Positions 47,216 through 58,400 of a stretch of 64,000 nucleotides of DNA are shown one piece after another; positions within the stretch are counted from its first letter, which is position 1, and every line of letters starts with the position of its first letter. The position numbers and the translations under genes are program-made. The DNA is from Macrostomum hystrix. Its lineage: Eukaryota; Platyhelminthes; Macrostomidae. A model generated the notes under the pieces. The model made no database searches. It saw nothing but the letters and a program-made list of their open reading frames with translations, and was not told where the DNA came from. The stretch lies in NCBI GenBank assembly GCA_950097015.1, contig CATNEN010000025.1:5694001-5758000 (forward strand), in the 5' to 3' direction.

Positions 47216-48205
47216 GACAGGTGTAGGATTGTGATGGTGGGTGCCAGTTGTAGGATTGTGATGGTGGGTGCCAGTTGTAGGATTGTGATGGTGGGTGCCA
47301 GTTGTAGGATTGTGATGGTGGGTGCCAGTTGTAGGATTGTGATGGTGGGTGCCAGTTGTAGGATTGTGATGGTGGGTGCCAGTTGTAGGATTGTGATGGT
47401 GGGTGCCAGTTGTAGGATTGTGATGGTGGGTGCCAGTTGTAGGATTGTGATGGTGGGTGCCAGTTGTAGGATTGTGATGGTGGGTGCCAGTTGTAGGATT
47501 GTGATGGAGGGTGCCAGTTGTAGGATTTGTAGGTGGGTGCCAGTTGTAGGATTGTGATGGAGGGTGCCAGTTGTAGGATTGTGATGGTGGGTGCCAGTTG
47601 TAGGATTTGTAGGTGGGTGCCAGTTGTAGGATTGTGTAGGTGGGTGCCAGTTGTAGGATTGTGATGGTGGGTGCCAGTTGTAGGATTGTGATGGTGGGTG
47701 CCAGTTGTAGGATTGTGATGGTAGGTGCCAGTTGTAGGATTTGTAGGTGGGTGCCAGTTGTAGGATTGTGTAGGTGGGTGCCAGTTGTAGGATTGTGATG
47801 GTGGGTGCCAGTTGTAGGATTTGTAGGTGGGTGCCAGTTGTAGGATTGTGTAGGTGGGTGCCAGTTGTAGGATTGTGATGGTGGGTGCCAGTTGTAGGAT
47901 TGTGATGGTGGGTGCCAGTTGTAGGATTGTGATGGTGGGTGCCAGTTGTAGGATTGTGATGGTGGGTGCCAGTTGTAGGATTTGTAGGTGGGTGCCAGTT
48001 GTAGGATTGTGTAGGTGGGTGCCAGTTGTAGGATTGTGATGGTGGGTGCCAGTTGTAGGATTGTGATGGTGGGTGCCAGTTGTAGGATTGTGATGGTGGG
48101 TGCCAGTTGTAGGATTGTGATGGTGGGTGCCAGTTGTAGGATTTGTAGGTGGGTGCCAGTTGTAGGATTGTGTAGGTGGGTGCCAGTTGTAGGATTGTGT
48201 AGGTA
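47215..48205. repeat. 27-bp minisatellite
   Basis: About 37 copies of GTGGGTGCCAGTTGTAGGAT with GTGATG, TGTAG or GTGTAG linkers. The unit is a multiple of three, so it gives an open frame (VGASCRIVM), which is not a gene. It ends just before the acceptor of the next exon. Confidence 0.95.
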
Positions 48206-48265
48206 AATGTAATTTGTGTGATTACGCAGGTGTTAAATCGTTGCTAACCCCCCAACCCTTTCCAG

Positions 48266-50011
48266 TCTGATAAGCATCGCAAGCGGGACAGGTCCAGTCC
48301 GGCTAAGCGGGACAGGGATCATGAGCCGGAAAAGAACAGAAAAAACAAAGAACAGAGCAGCAAAGACAAAGACACATCTGGGCCCGATCAGCCAAGCAAA
48401 TCTGCCGGCGCCAGGCCTAGCGTGTTCGATCGGCTCGGCCTGCGCACTGACGACAAGCCGCGCGGCGGTCAGCCGCCTGCATTGAAGAAGCCGAAGAAGG
48501 ATGGGGACGGAGAGTCTACTACGACTCATGCGGGCGCCCCGATTGAGGCCGGCGACAAGCCGAAGGACAAAGAAAACGATCGAGAAGACCGGAAGTGCCG
48601 TTCCTCGTCGCCTGGAACAGCAACAGCTGCGCCGGCGACCTCGGCAGAATCTACTAATAATCAACAGCAACGGCCTAGAAAGTTTACAGCTCTGAACCTC
48701 AGTCAGCGCGTGCAGCCTTCTTCAAATAGGCAGCCAGCCGGAGCAGCCGATGCTGATTCCACCAAAGCTGCTGGCAGACGCCTGGAACGCGGCGGCGGAA
48801 GTCGATCGCGCCGGGGAAGAAATCGTCGCATTAGAAACGACTTGGCGCCATCTCTGCGACTGTCGGCTAAGCGTCACGCCAGACGCGACGCTGACGATGG
48901 CGACTATGACAATGTCGACGACAACAAGCAGCGCAGCCGGAGCAGGTCATTGTCAACAGGCAGTAGCAGGCACTCTTCCGCTGGTTCTAGATCCTCAGCG
49001 TCAGCATCCGGCTCCTCGGACAAATCTCGCTCGCCTTCTAAATCAAAATCTAAGTCGCCGGTGCCTCCGCTGATGGCGCCTCCAGCACAGAAACAGCAGC
49101 AGCAGCAGCAGCAGCAGCAATCTGATCAGACAATCGATCAGGTAGAGCTGGCCAGAGAGCTATACAGGCGGAAGCTGGCTAACCTGCCGCAGCCGTCAGC
49201 CATCAAGGAGCGTCGTGAGCGTCGACGCAAAGCCGAAGCTGAGGCTGCAGCTGCGGCGTCCTACGCCGGACCGCCCGGCACCAATATTGTTGTAGGCCTT
49301 GACGACGATCTGCCGTCGCCGACGCGCGGGCACCGCTACAAGTACGCCAATATGCCGTTCGCTCCGCCCGGCCGCAGGCGACTGCGCGACGATGAAAGTC
49401 CGGCCGCTGTCGGTGCTGCCGCCGTCGCTGCTGCGAAAGCCGCCGCCGCTGCCGAAGCGGCCCGCCTAGCCGAGCCGTGCATCCTGACTGAGGTGCTGTA
49501 CGACCTGGAAGATCTGGAGGATGTGTCAGATTCTGAGCTCACCCTGCCAGAGGAGGAGGATCGCCTAGCAGCGCTACTCGGTCCGCCCCCGGCGCCGCAC
49601 CGCGGCATCGTTGAAAGCCTAGGCGTCGATTGGAATGTCCTCAGATCGGCTGGCGCAGCTGCCGCCGGCCATCAGCATCAGCAGCAGCAGGATCACCATC
49701 ACCATCAGCATCAGTACTACTATCAGCGACCCGCAGATCTGCTTCCTGGCCCCGTCCTCTGCCGTCTCGGCGTTTCTAAGCGACTTGCAGGCGAGCAGCT
49801 CTACCGACTGGTGTCCGGCCGACTGGCTCCGCCCGGCCTTCTTAACGATCGGCCCTACGCGCACCGAAGCCAGCTGGCCCGCCTGCGCGCCCGGGAAGCT
49901 CCGCTGCTCGGCTGCGCCGGGCCTCACGGAGGCGGCGCCCTCAGCGCTCGAGTCGATTTGGCTGTTAGACGGTTTCTGCTGGCTTCGCTAAGCAGCGCCG
50001 TACAGGGCTAG
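48266..50011 (+). CDS. Probable ZC3H13/Flacc-like RS-type protein, 3' exon (5' partial)
   Basis: A single long exon of 582 codons in phase 0 after the acceptor TTTCCAG (48259-48265). There is no ATG near its start, so at least one upstream exon is missing. In order: a Lys/Arg/Asp/Glu-rich start, RPSVFDRLGL (about residue 49), Ser/Arg-rich stretches (RSRSRSLSTGSSRHSSAGS), a Gln run, a charged helix (ELYRRKLANLPQPSAIKERR), an acidic block DLEDLEDVSDSELTLPEEED, a DWNVL motif, a His/Gln run, and a C-terminal segment LCRLGVSKRLAGEQLYRLV. The RPSVF-RLG motif and the acidic-plus-DW C-terminal layout recall ZC3H13/Flacc, part of the m6A methyltransferase writer complex. No CCCH finger is present in this exon. 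The assignment is from memory of family motifs and is tentative; that it is a nuclear RS-rich protein is safer. Confidence 0.55.
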   Translation, partial: SDKHRKRDRSSPAKRDRDHEPEKNRKNKEQSSKDKDTSGPDQPSKSAGARPSVFDRLGLRTDDKPRGGQPPALKKPKKDGDGESTTTHAGAPIEAGDKPKDKENDREDRKCRSSSPGTATAAPATSAESTNNQQQRPRKFTALNLSQRVQPSSNRQPAGAADADSTKAAGRRLERGGGSRSRRGRNRRIRNDLAPSLRLSAKRHARRDADDGDYDNVDDNKQRSRSRSLSTGSSRHSSAGSRSSASASGSSDKSRSPSKSKSKSPVPPLMAPPAQKQQQQQQQQQSDQTIDQVELARELYRRKLANLPQPSAIKERRERRRKAEAEAAAAASYAGPPGTNIVVGLDDDLPSPTRGHRYKYANMPFAPPGRRRLRDDESPAAVGAAAVAAAKAAAAAEAARLAEPCILTEVLYDLEDLEDVSDSELTLPEEEDRLAALLGPPPAPHRGIVESLGVDWNVLRSAGAAAAGHQHQQQQDHHHHQHQYYYQRPADLLPGPVLCRLGVSKRLAGEQLYRLVSGRLAPPGLLNDRPYAHRSQLARLRAREAPLLGCAGPHGGGALSARVDLAVRRFLLASLSSAVQG

Positions 50012-51840
50012 CCGATTTTTATTATTTGGAAGAACTAAAACTACCCTTGTTTGTGTAATGTTAATTGTCTGGAAATTATGGTCGCCGCATACTACTAAGA
50101 GTATGAATATCAAATATACTCCAATTTTGTTCGATTGCATTTGCATTTCTCCTATATAATTGCTAAGTGCTAAGTTAGCGCTGTTTGTTTGTTACTTGCC
50201 TGTTTTTTGTTCTCAATTACTGCAGTCTGCTTGCAGGTATCAATTATGTTAAAACATGCTTTCTTAAGCTTATATATATGTAATTAGAGATTGGTATCAC
50301 GGCACTATTTTTATATATTAGTCACGAGCAAGATATAATTTTATAGGCTAAAGATTCCACGTAGACTAAGAGATTGAGTTTCATATTGTTTGGCTAACCA
50401 ATCAGCATATAACAATAAGTAATAGACTCAATACAATACAATTAGTAATCAGTAATTTGATTAATCGGCATAGGTTATCAAGCAAGCTTAACAAAAATGT
50501 TGTAATGTATGTAAATATTTTGCTTATTTAAATTAATACATAAAAAGTGCTAATTACTTTGTATGACGTTAATTACTCGTTCTCGGTCACTTAATTGTCT
50601 TCTTGATTTGTTTTTAATTTGATTAGATATATATATATTTACATTCTGATAGCCATAAAAAACACGTGCTGTACATATCCGCTATTTTAATTTTTGTTCG
50701 TGCAATCGTTATTCGTTATGCAACTATAAAAACATGTTTGTAAACGGTTAGTAAATAGGCATTATCTTCAGTTTAGAACAATAGAGAATTCGTGGCAATA
50801 GTTACTACAAATTTAGTAAGATAATAACATATTTCCATAAGAAAGTAAATAATGTTTAGTAAATCATTGATCATTTGCCCAATTTATATTATACTTATTT
50901 TTATAGATATGAGGTATTTTTTACTTATAAGCTCAACATGAAATCAGAATGTTTCAAGCTCTGTCCAATAATAATTCCAGCAAAGAGAAGCATTGACAAA
51001 AACTGTAAGCTCTGAACGAACTAAAAATAATTGGAAAGAATTGTCAGAAAAACACTTCTAAGGTGAGTCAACAAATCTATATTCGTTTTTTTACATTTTT
51101 TGCTTTTTATGATGCTATATTCAATAGATACTACTGATGTTAGTTTGATGCGATTCGGATTCTGATGTCGTAAAGTAAATAGTAAACAGTAAATAGTAAA
51201 AAATCTATTGACTGGTTTACTAGAACTGTACGCATTTCTCTTTTCAGATAGTCAACAATTTCAAGACGTACAATTCGAAAGATAGTTTTATTTGTAAGTA
51301 CTCTAAATAAAAATTATCTTCTCCGAATTTTACTGCAGAATTTTTTTAATGGTATGATGCTTATTATAATAAACCCGATGAAAAAAGGGTCGCCGTTGTG
51401 GGTCAAAAGTGTCTCAACTCCGCTAAGTGCAGCACCCCAGTTAGCTATTTTAAGAGGGGTAAGAGTTATGACGCTTTATCAACTTTAAACCCAAAATGTC
51501 AAACGCAGACCGCGATTTTGACTCAAAAACGTCTTAAAAACGGATCACATGAGCCGCCAGTTGGGGGGTGGTGTACGTGGCGCATGGTTGTGCGTACATT
51601 ACTGGGGTGGTAGGGAAACCCCAGCTGCGCATGTGGGCTATAGACGGCTAAAAAACTGGTCAATTATGACTGTGGCGTCCCAAATGTTGTTTCAAAGTTG
51701 TCAATACGGCTAAAGTGTTGGTTAAATGAATGATGGTTAAGCGGCTCAAATGGTGGATTCCTTTAAAAAGCAAAAAAATAAGCAATAAGCAAAAATAAAG
51801 AAATGTGCATTTTAACACCCGTCACTCATTACTCATGACG
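50012..51840. other. AT-rich intergenic region
   Basis: 3' flank of the ZC3H13-like gene. No exon seen. At 51390-51630 a GC-richer patch has a short hairpin (CTGGGGT/ACCCCAG, 51602-51624) and may belong to the mobile-element relic that follows. Confidence 0.35.
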
Positions 51841-52320
51841 CTTAGTTTTACCTATGTAGGAGATGTTATGTTTGTACACAAGGGTTAAGGAGCATTGGAT
51901 TAGAAATTCTGCCATCAATGAGCACCTTCTCTCGTGTAACTCCTGTTGCAATAAGAACTGTTGTGATATGTTTAAAGTGATTGATTCCTGTAGCCAAGAA
52001 AACAAATTGAACATTCTCGAGGCTATCTACATTAAGGCTCAGAAACCATTTTTGAACAGCCAGTTAGCCATGGGGGGTGCAAGCCGCCAATTCAATGTGT
52101 TTTAGCTATGTTAGAAGCGTCTTTGAACTTTATTTGGTTTTTGTTTTTTTTCTGTTGTTAACCGGACTGGACCGAAATTGATTCGCACTTTGCATTGTAC
52201 AGTTTTCATTTCTTAAATATATATATAACTTGGTTCTGTGTGTTTAATTGATGTGTCTGCCCTGAAGATGACCGATTGTGGTCGAAATGCATTGGAAAAA
52301 TTCTAAGAAAATTTAAATGT
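51841..52320 (+). mobile_element. Penelope-like element remnant (3' end of GIY-YIG endonuclease)
   Basis: The frame 51863-52105 encodes LYTRVKEHWIRNSAINEHLL...KLNILEAIYIKAQKPFLNSQ and stops. This fits the C-terminal half of the GIY-YIG endonuclease of Penelope-like elements (R..EH, H, EA..I....P.LN). A FTYVGD fragment just upstream lies in another frame, so the copy is frameshifted and 5' truncated. The 3' end has a hairpin at 52262-52287 like those after PLE and LINE reading frames. It sits about 120 bp upstream of the UNC45 start codon. Confidence 0.65.
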
Positions 52321-52436
52321 TGATTCTGAGTTTTCTCGATTCAATTGTTGTCAAGCGAGCTACTCTACCTGAATTATTGGTATCAATTTACCTTAATATG
52401 GCAGGTTATCAGTTTGAGCTGCACTACAAACTTATC

Positions 52437-55400
52437 ATGGTTAGTCCAGGCGACACTACTCAAACTGCTACTGGGCAGGACAATTCACCTGCCAGCCTAA
52501 AATCGGCCGGCAATCAGGAATTCCAATTAGGGAATTATCAATCGGCGCTGGATATTTATAGTCGGGCCCTAGGTCAGCCTGGTAGCCTTCCAATCGACCT
52601 GTCTCTGGCGTTGCGTAGCAACCGAGCACAGTGCGCGTTAAAACTCGGCCAACCCGAGTCCGCTTTAGCCGACTGCTCAGTCGTGCTCGAGCACCGGCCT
52701 AACGATCCTAAAGCTCTGTTCCGCCGGGCTCAGGCCTACGAAATGTTGAACAAACTGGCCGACGCCTACAAGGATGCTAGTCAGCTGTTTAAACTGGATC
52801 CCGGCAATAAGGCTGTGCAACCAATGCTGGCGCGACTACAGGTAGGAATTTGTTTTGGAGCTCGGCGAAGGTCTCATTAGCTTGGGCCGCTTGCCGCGCA
52901 ATTTTAGTGTTTTTTTTAAGGCTAACCTGCAGAGTACAGTGTGAGAGTTTACGATTTCCGACCATAAGAAAGTCAGGGCAGATGTACTATAATATAATAA
53001 TAATATAAAGCGCACGCCATCAATAATAATAATAATAAATCAAGGTAACACTCCCAGTGCGACTAGTCAAAGTTTCTTCTCGTTGGATACGGGTCTTGTG
53101 TTACCAATAATATATACTCGTATAGTCATAAAATATACACCCCAATCGGGCCAAATGTGCAGCCGACAGCACAGCCGCAGCTATTGCGCGGCGCATCTGT
53201 AGGCTTCGTAGGGCTGTCCAGTCCATGAACTGGGGGGACTCCGCACCCACCCTGAATTACCCCAGCTGATGCTGGTACCCATTTCACAATCGAAGCTAAA
53301 AGACACATTTTCCAGTGGCGTTGGGAATCAATTTCACCAAATCATGTGTCAGTGCCCACAGCCCATCTGCAATTATTATATTTTACACACTAAGCGATAA
53401 ATAAAACCACCTACTTATAGTAGCAATAGACAATATATAAGGAAATGTTTTTTATCCCTGATATATTGCAATGATGAAAAAATATTTTATCAGGCTATTT
53501 TGATTTTTAAACAAAAATCTGATATTCATACTCCACCAACTCTGAATATTCTTTTATAAAAAAGAAACGTTAAACGATATGCAACTACGAATCAAACCAT
53601 TCTTTTTTTTACATCGGATCCTCATTCATTATTAAAACATATTCGCTAGGTGGCCCTGGAAAAGCGTCGGGAAGAGGTCGGCACAACCGAGGCCAAGACT
53701 CGCTCCATGCTGGACATGATTGTTGGCGATGAAGTCGAAACTGACGAAGAGAAGCGCGTACAGTGTCTGAATAACATGACCGCTCTGTGCCGCCAGCCTC
53801 CCTGCCGAGCCGCTCTGTGGGACTCGGCCGGCCTAGTGCCCCGGCTCCTTCAATTGGCCACTAAATCTGTGAACTCTTCTCCTAATACCTTTGAAGCAGC
53901 AGCTCGCCTATTGTCTAGCCTTACCAAGGACTCGCCTGACCGAAGTCGCATTCTATTGGACACGCTATCTGTTCAGGGCGTGCATCGCCTGCTAGTACTT
54001 TCTGAGTCTGAGCCTATTTCTAGGTCTCTATTGATGCTGCTCAAATCACTGGTGTGGGAGATGGCCGGCATTGAGGAGTACAGGTACGAGAGGCCATGTC
54101 TACGTGTCTGTTATTTGGGAATGGCATGTTCTTTTGGCTTTTGTAATGGCATGTCTTTTAGGCTTTTGTAATGGCATGTCTTTTTGGCTTTTGTAATGGC
54201 ATGTCTTTTAGGCTTTTGTAATGGTATGTCTTTTAGGCTTTTGTAATGGCATGTCTTTTTGGCTTTTGTAATGGCATGTCTTTTAGGCTTTTGTAATGGT
54301 ATGTCTTTTGGCTTTTGTAATGGCATGTCTTTTTGGCTTTTATAATGGTATGTCTTTTTGGCTTTTGTAATGGTATGTCTTTTTGGCTTTTGTAATGGCA
54401 TGTCTTTTAGGCTTTTGTAATGGTATGTCTTTTGGCTTTTGTAATGGCATGTCTTTTTGGCTTTTATAATGGTATGTCTTTTTGGCTTTTGTAATGGTAT
54501 GTCTTTTTGGCTTTTGTAATGGCATGTCTTTTTGGCTTTTATAATGGTATGTCTTTTTGGCTTTTGTAATGGTATGTCTTTTTGGCTTTTGTAATGGTAT
54601 GTCTTTTTGGCTTTTATAATGGCATGTCTTTTTGGCTTTTGTAATGGCATGTCTTTTAGGCTTTTGTAATGGTATGTCTTTTGGCTTTTGTAATGGCATG
54701 TCTTTTTGGCTTTTATAATGGTATGTCTTTTTGGCTTTTGTAATGGTATGTCTTTTTGGCTTTTGTAATGGCATGTCTTTTTGGCTTTTATAATGGTATG
54801 TCTTTTTGGCTTTTGTAATGGTATGTCTTTTTGGCTTTTGTAATGGTATGTCTTTTTGGCTTTTATAATGGCATGTCTTTTTGGCTTTTGTAATGGCATG
54901 TCTTTTTGGCTTTTGTAATGGCATGTGCGTTGGCTTTTATAATGGCATGTGCTTTGGCTTTTATAATGGCATGTGCGTTGGCTTTTATAATGACATGTGC
55001 GTTGGCTTTTATAAATAGCATGTGCGTTGGCTTTTATAATGGCATGTGCTTTGGCTTTTATAATGGCATGTGCTTTGGCTTTTATAATGGCATGTGCGTT
55101 GGCTTTTATAATGGCATGTGCGTTGGCTTTTATAATGGCATGTCTTTTTGGCTTTTATAATGGCATGTGTGCTTTGTGAAGTGTTAATAGTATCATGCTT
55201 TTATGATAGGAGAGCATGCATTTTCACAGACGTGTTTTAATTGAAAGAAACTTACTATACTATGATGCGCTTAAACAATAGATACTACTGATCTCTACTG
55301 ACGAGACTCGGATCTGATCATACTATGTGCGTTTTGATCTTCTAGCTTAATTTTGTAACTTTGTTCTACTCAATAAAAATCTGCTCAACTTTCCTTTCGC

Positions 55401-58400
55401 AGGCAACGCCGCGGCAAAGCCGAGGAAGAGCGCCGTAAAGCCTTGTCAATGGGAATGATTGCTAAGCCGCTGCCCCAGCTGCAGCTGTCTGAAGATATTG
55501 CTATCAGGATTGACGCCCTGCTGCGCGAACTGCTGCAGGCTTCGCATAGCAACCGACTGCAAGCCTACACTAGGGATGCTGTGCTAGAGCTACTGGTCAT
55601 GCTCATCAACAAGAAGGAATCTCTCACCTGGTATAAACAGTTCATAGATTGCGGCGGTATTGAGACTATACTCAATGTCACCTGCGCATTTCACAAAGGC
55701 TCGCACGAGCATCTGAAAGTGACTGAGGACACTAGGCGACACGCGTCTCTGTTGCTGGCTAGAGTGTACGAGGACCTGACCTCCGATCAGCTGCGCCAGG
55801 CCTTTCGCGACGCCGCCTCCACCTTTGTCATGGACCTGCTGACTGATAAGTTCTTCGACTCCAAGATTGAAGCTTTGAATGCGCTCAGCGCACTGTTGGA
55901 GGGGCCGCACGAGATTGCTCAGTCTATCATTGGCAGCGAAGGCATTCTGGAGGGTGAGTGAACTTTTTTAACTTTTTGCTAAAGGACACAATTTTTTCAA
56001 GTGGATTTGGGAATCGAACCCCCGACCTTCAAGTTATGATGAGTCCGACGATCTAACCACAATAGGTTACAACCCCATTCATTGTAGTGACCCTTGCATT
56101 ACCTGTTTATCTACATCTAGGCGAAAATGGTTTTCAAGCTGTCACCAAAATGACTGCCGCCAGTGCCCACAGCCCTCCTGCAATCATTTTTTATCTTAAT
56201 CCTTATAGGAGTTCTACTCCTAGCCCAGAGCGGCATCGAGCTGCACCAGCGACTGGCCTTAGAAACATTAGTACTGGCCATCAGTAAGAAGGCCAAAGCT
56301 GATTCTGTACTGCGCTCAGCTCTACCCGTACTTCAGAAGATGTACACTAGTGGCAAGGATGCTATTAAAGTTCGAGCCCTGGTTGGCCTGTGCAAACTGG
56401 GCACCGCCAGCGGCTCGGACAGCTCCGGCCGTGGCCTGGCCGACGGCTCCAATCTGGTGCTGGCCAAATCGTGCCGACGCTTTTTAGCTAATCCGGACAA
56501 AGACCTAGATCTGCGCCGATGGGCGGTTGAGGGACTGGCCTTTCTATGTCTGGATGCCGAGGTGCGCTTTATAAAAAATCATTTCCCAGTCCTTCATTCA
56601 GTTGGTCATAGCCCAGTCCTTCATTCAGTTGGTCATAGCCCAGTCCTTTATTCAGTTGGTCATAGCCCAGTCCTTCATTCAGTTGGTCATAGCCCAGTCC
56701 TTTATTCAGTTGGTCATAGCCCAGTCCTTTATTCAGTTGGTCATAGCCCAGTCCTTCATTCAGTTGGTCATAGCCCAGTCCTTCATTCAGTTGGGTCATT
56801 GCCCAACCCGTCCTTCATTCAGCTTGGTCATAGCCCAGTCCTTCATTCAGTTGGTCATAGCCCAGTCCTTCATTCAGTTGGTCATAGCCCAGTCCTTCAT
56901 TCAGTTGGGTCATTGCCCAACCCGTCCTTCATTCAGCTTGGTCATAGCCCAGTCCTTCATTCAGTTGGTCATAGCCCAGTCCTTCATTCAGTTGGGTCAT
57001 TGCCCAACCCGTCCTTCATTCAGCTTGGTCATAGCCCAGTCCTTCATTCAGTTGGTCATAGCCCAGTCCTTCATTCAGTTGGGTCATTGCCCAACCCGTC
57101 CTTCATTCAGCTTGGTCATAGCCCAGTCCTTCATTCAGTTGGTCATAGCCCAGTCCTTCATTCAGTTGGTCATAGCCCAGTCCTTTATTCAGTTGGTCAT
57201 AGCCCAGTCCTTCATTCAGTTGGTCATAGCCCAGTCCTTTATTCAGTTGGTCATAGCCCAGTCCTTTATTCAGTTGGTCATAGCCCAGTCCTTCATTCAG
57301 TTGGTCATAGCCCAGTCCTTCATTCAGTTGGGTCATTGCCCAACCCGTCCTTCATTCAGCTTGGTCATAGCCCAGTCCTTCATTCAGTTGGTCATAGCCC
57401 AGTCCTTCATTCAGTTGGTCATAGCCCAGTCCTTCATTCAGTTGGGTCATTGCCCAACCCGTCCTTCATTCAGCTTGGTCATAGCCCAGTCCTTCATTCA
57501 GTTGGTCATAGCCCAGTCCTTCATTCAGTTGGGTCATTGCCCAACCCGTCCTTCATTCAGCTTGGTCATAGCCCAGTCCTTCATTCAGTTGGTCATAGCC
57601 CAGTCCTTCATTCAGTTGGGTCATTGCCCAACCCGTCCTTCATTCAGCTTGGTCATAGCCCAGTCCTTCATTCAGTTGGTCATAGCCCAGTCCTTCATTC
57701 AGTTGGGTCATTGCCCAACCCGTCCTTCATTCAGCTTGGTCATTGCCCAACCCCAGTCTTCCTGTTAGTTGGTCATTGCCCAACCCCAGTCTTTCTGTTA
57801 GTTGGTCATTGCCCAAACCCAGTCTTACTGTTAGTTGGTCATTGCCCAAACCCAGTCTTTCTGTTAGTTGGTCATTGCCCAAACCCAGTCTTTCTGTTAG
57901 TTGGTCATTGCCCAACCCCAGTCCTACGGTCAGTTGGTCATTGCCCAACCACAGTCCTTCGGTCAGTTGGTCATTGCCCAACCACAGTCCTTCGGTCAGT
58001 TGGTCATTGCCCAACCACAGTCCTTCGGTCAGTTGGGTCATTGCCCAACCACAGTCCTTCGGTCAGTTGGTCATTGCCCAACCACAGTCCTTCGGTCAGT
58101 TGGTCATTGCCCAACCCCAGTCCTACGGTCAGTTGGTCATTGCCCAACCCCAGTCCTACGGTCAGTTGGTCATTGCCCAACCACAGTCCTTCGGTCAGTT
58201 GGTCATTGCCCAACCACAGTCCTTCGGTCAGTCGGTCATTGGCCAACTTCAGTCGTTTAACCCAATCGCTTACCAATTTTACATTTTTTATAAAGTTGTA
58301 CCTATCAACAAGACGAAACTGGGTTTTAACAGGTGAAAGAAGACCTATGCGAGCATACGGACGCACTGCAAGCCCTCTCAGACTTGGCCCTGCGCTCGCG

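Noticed and set aside
47231-48206. VGASCRIVM-repeat proteins
   Set aside because: The 27-bp unit is a multiple of three without stops; pure repeat translation.
51829-52014. Minus-strand frame containing SYIGKTKRH, which looks like a GIY-YIG motif
   Set aside because: It is antisense to the plus-strand endonuclease relic, which fits the family over a longer stretch; coincidence.
660-58250. CRISPR-like arrays
   Set aside because: The repeats are contiguous minisatellites with no unique spacers of constant length, in eukaryotic DNA.
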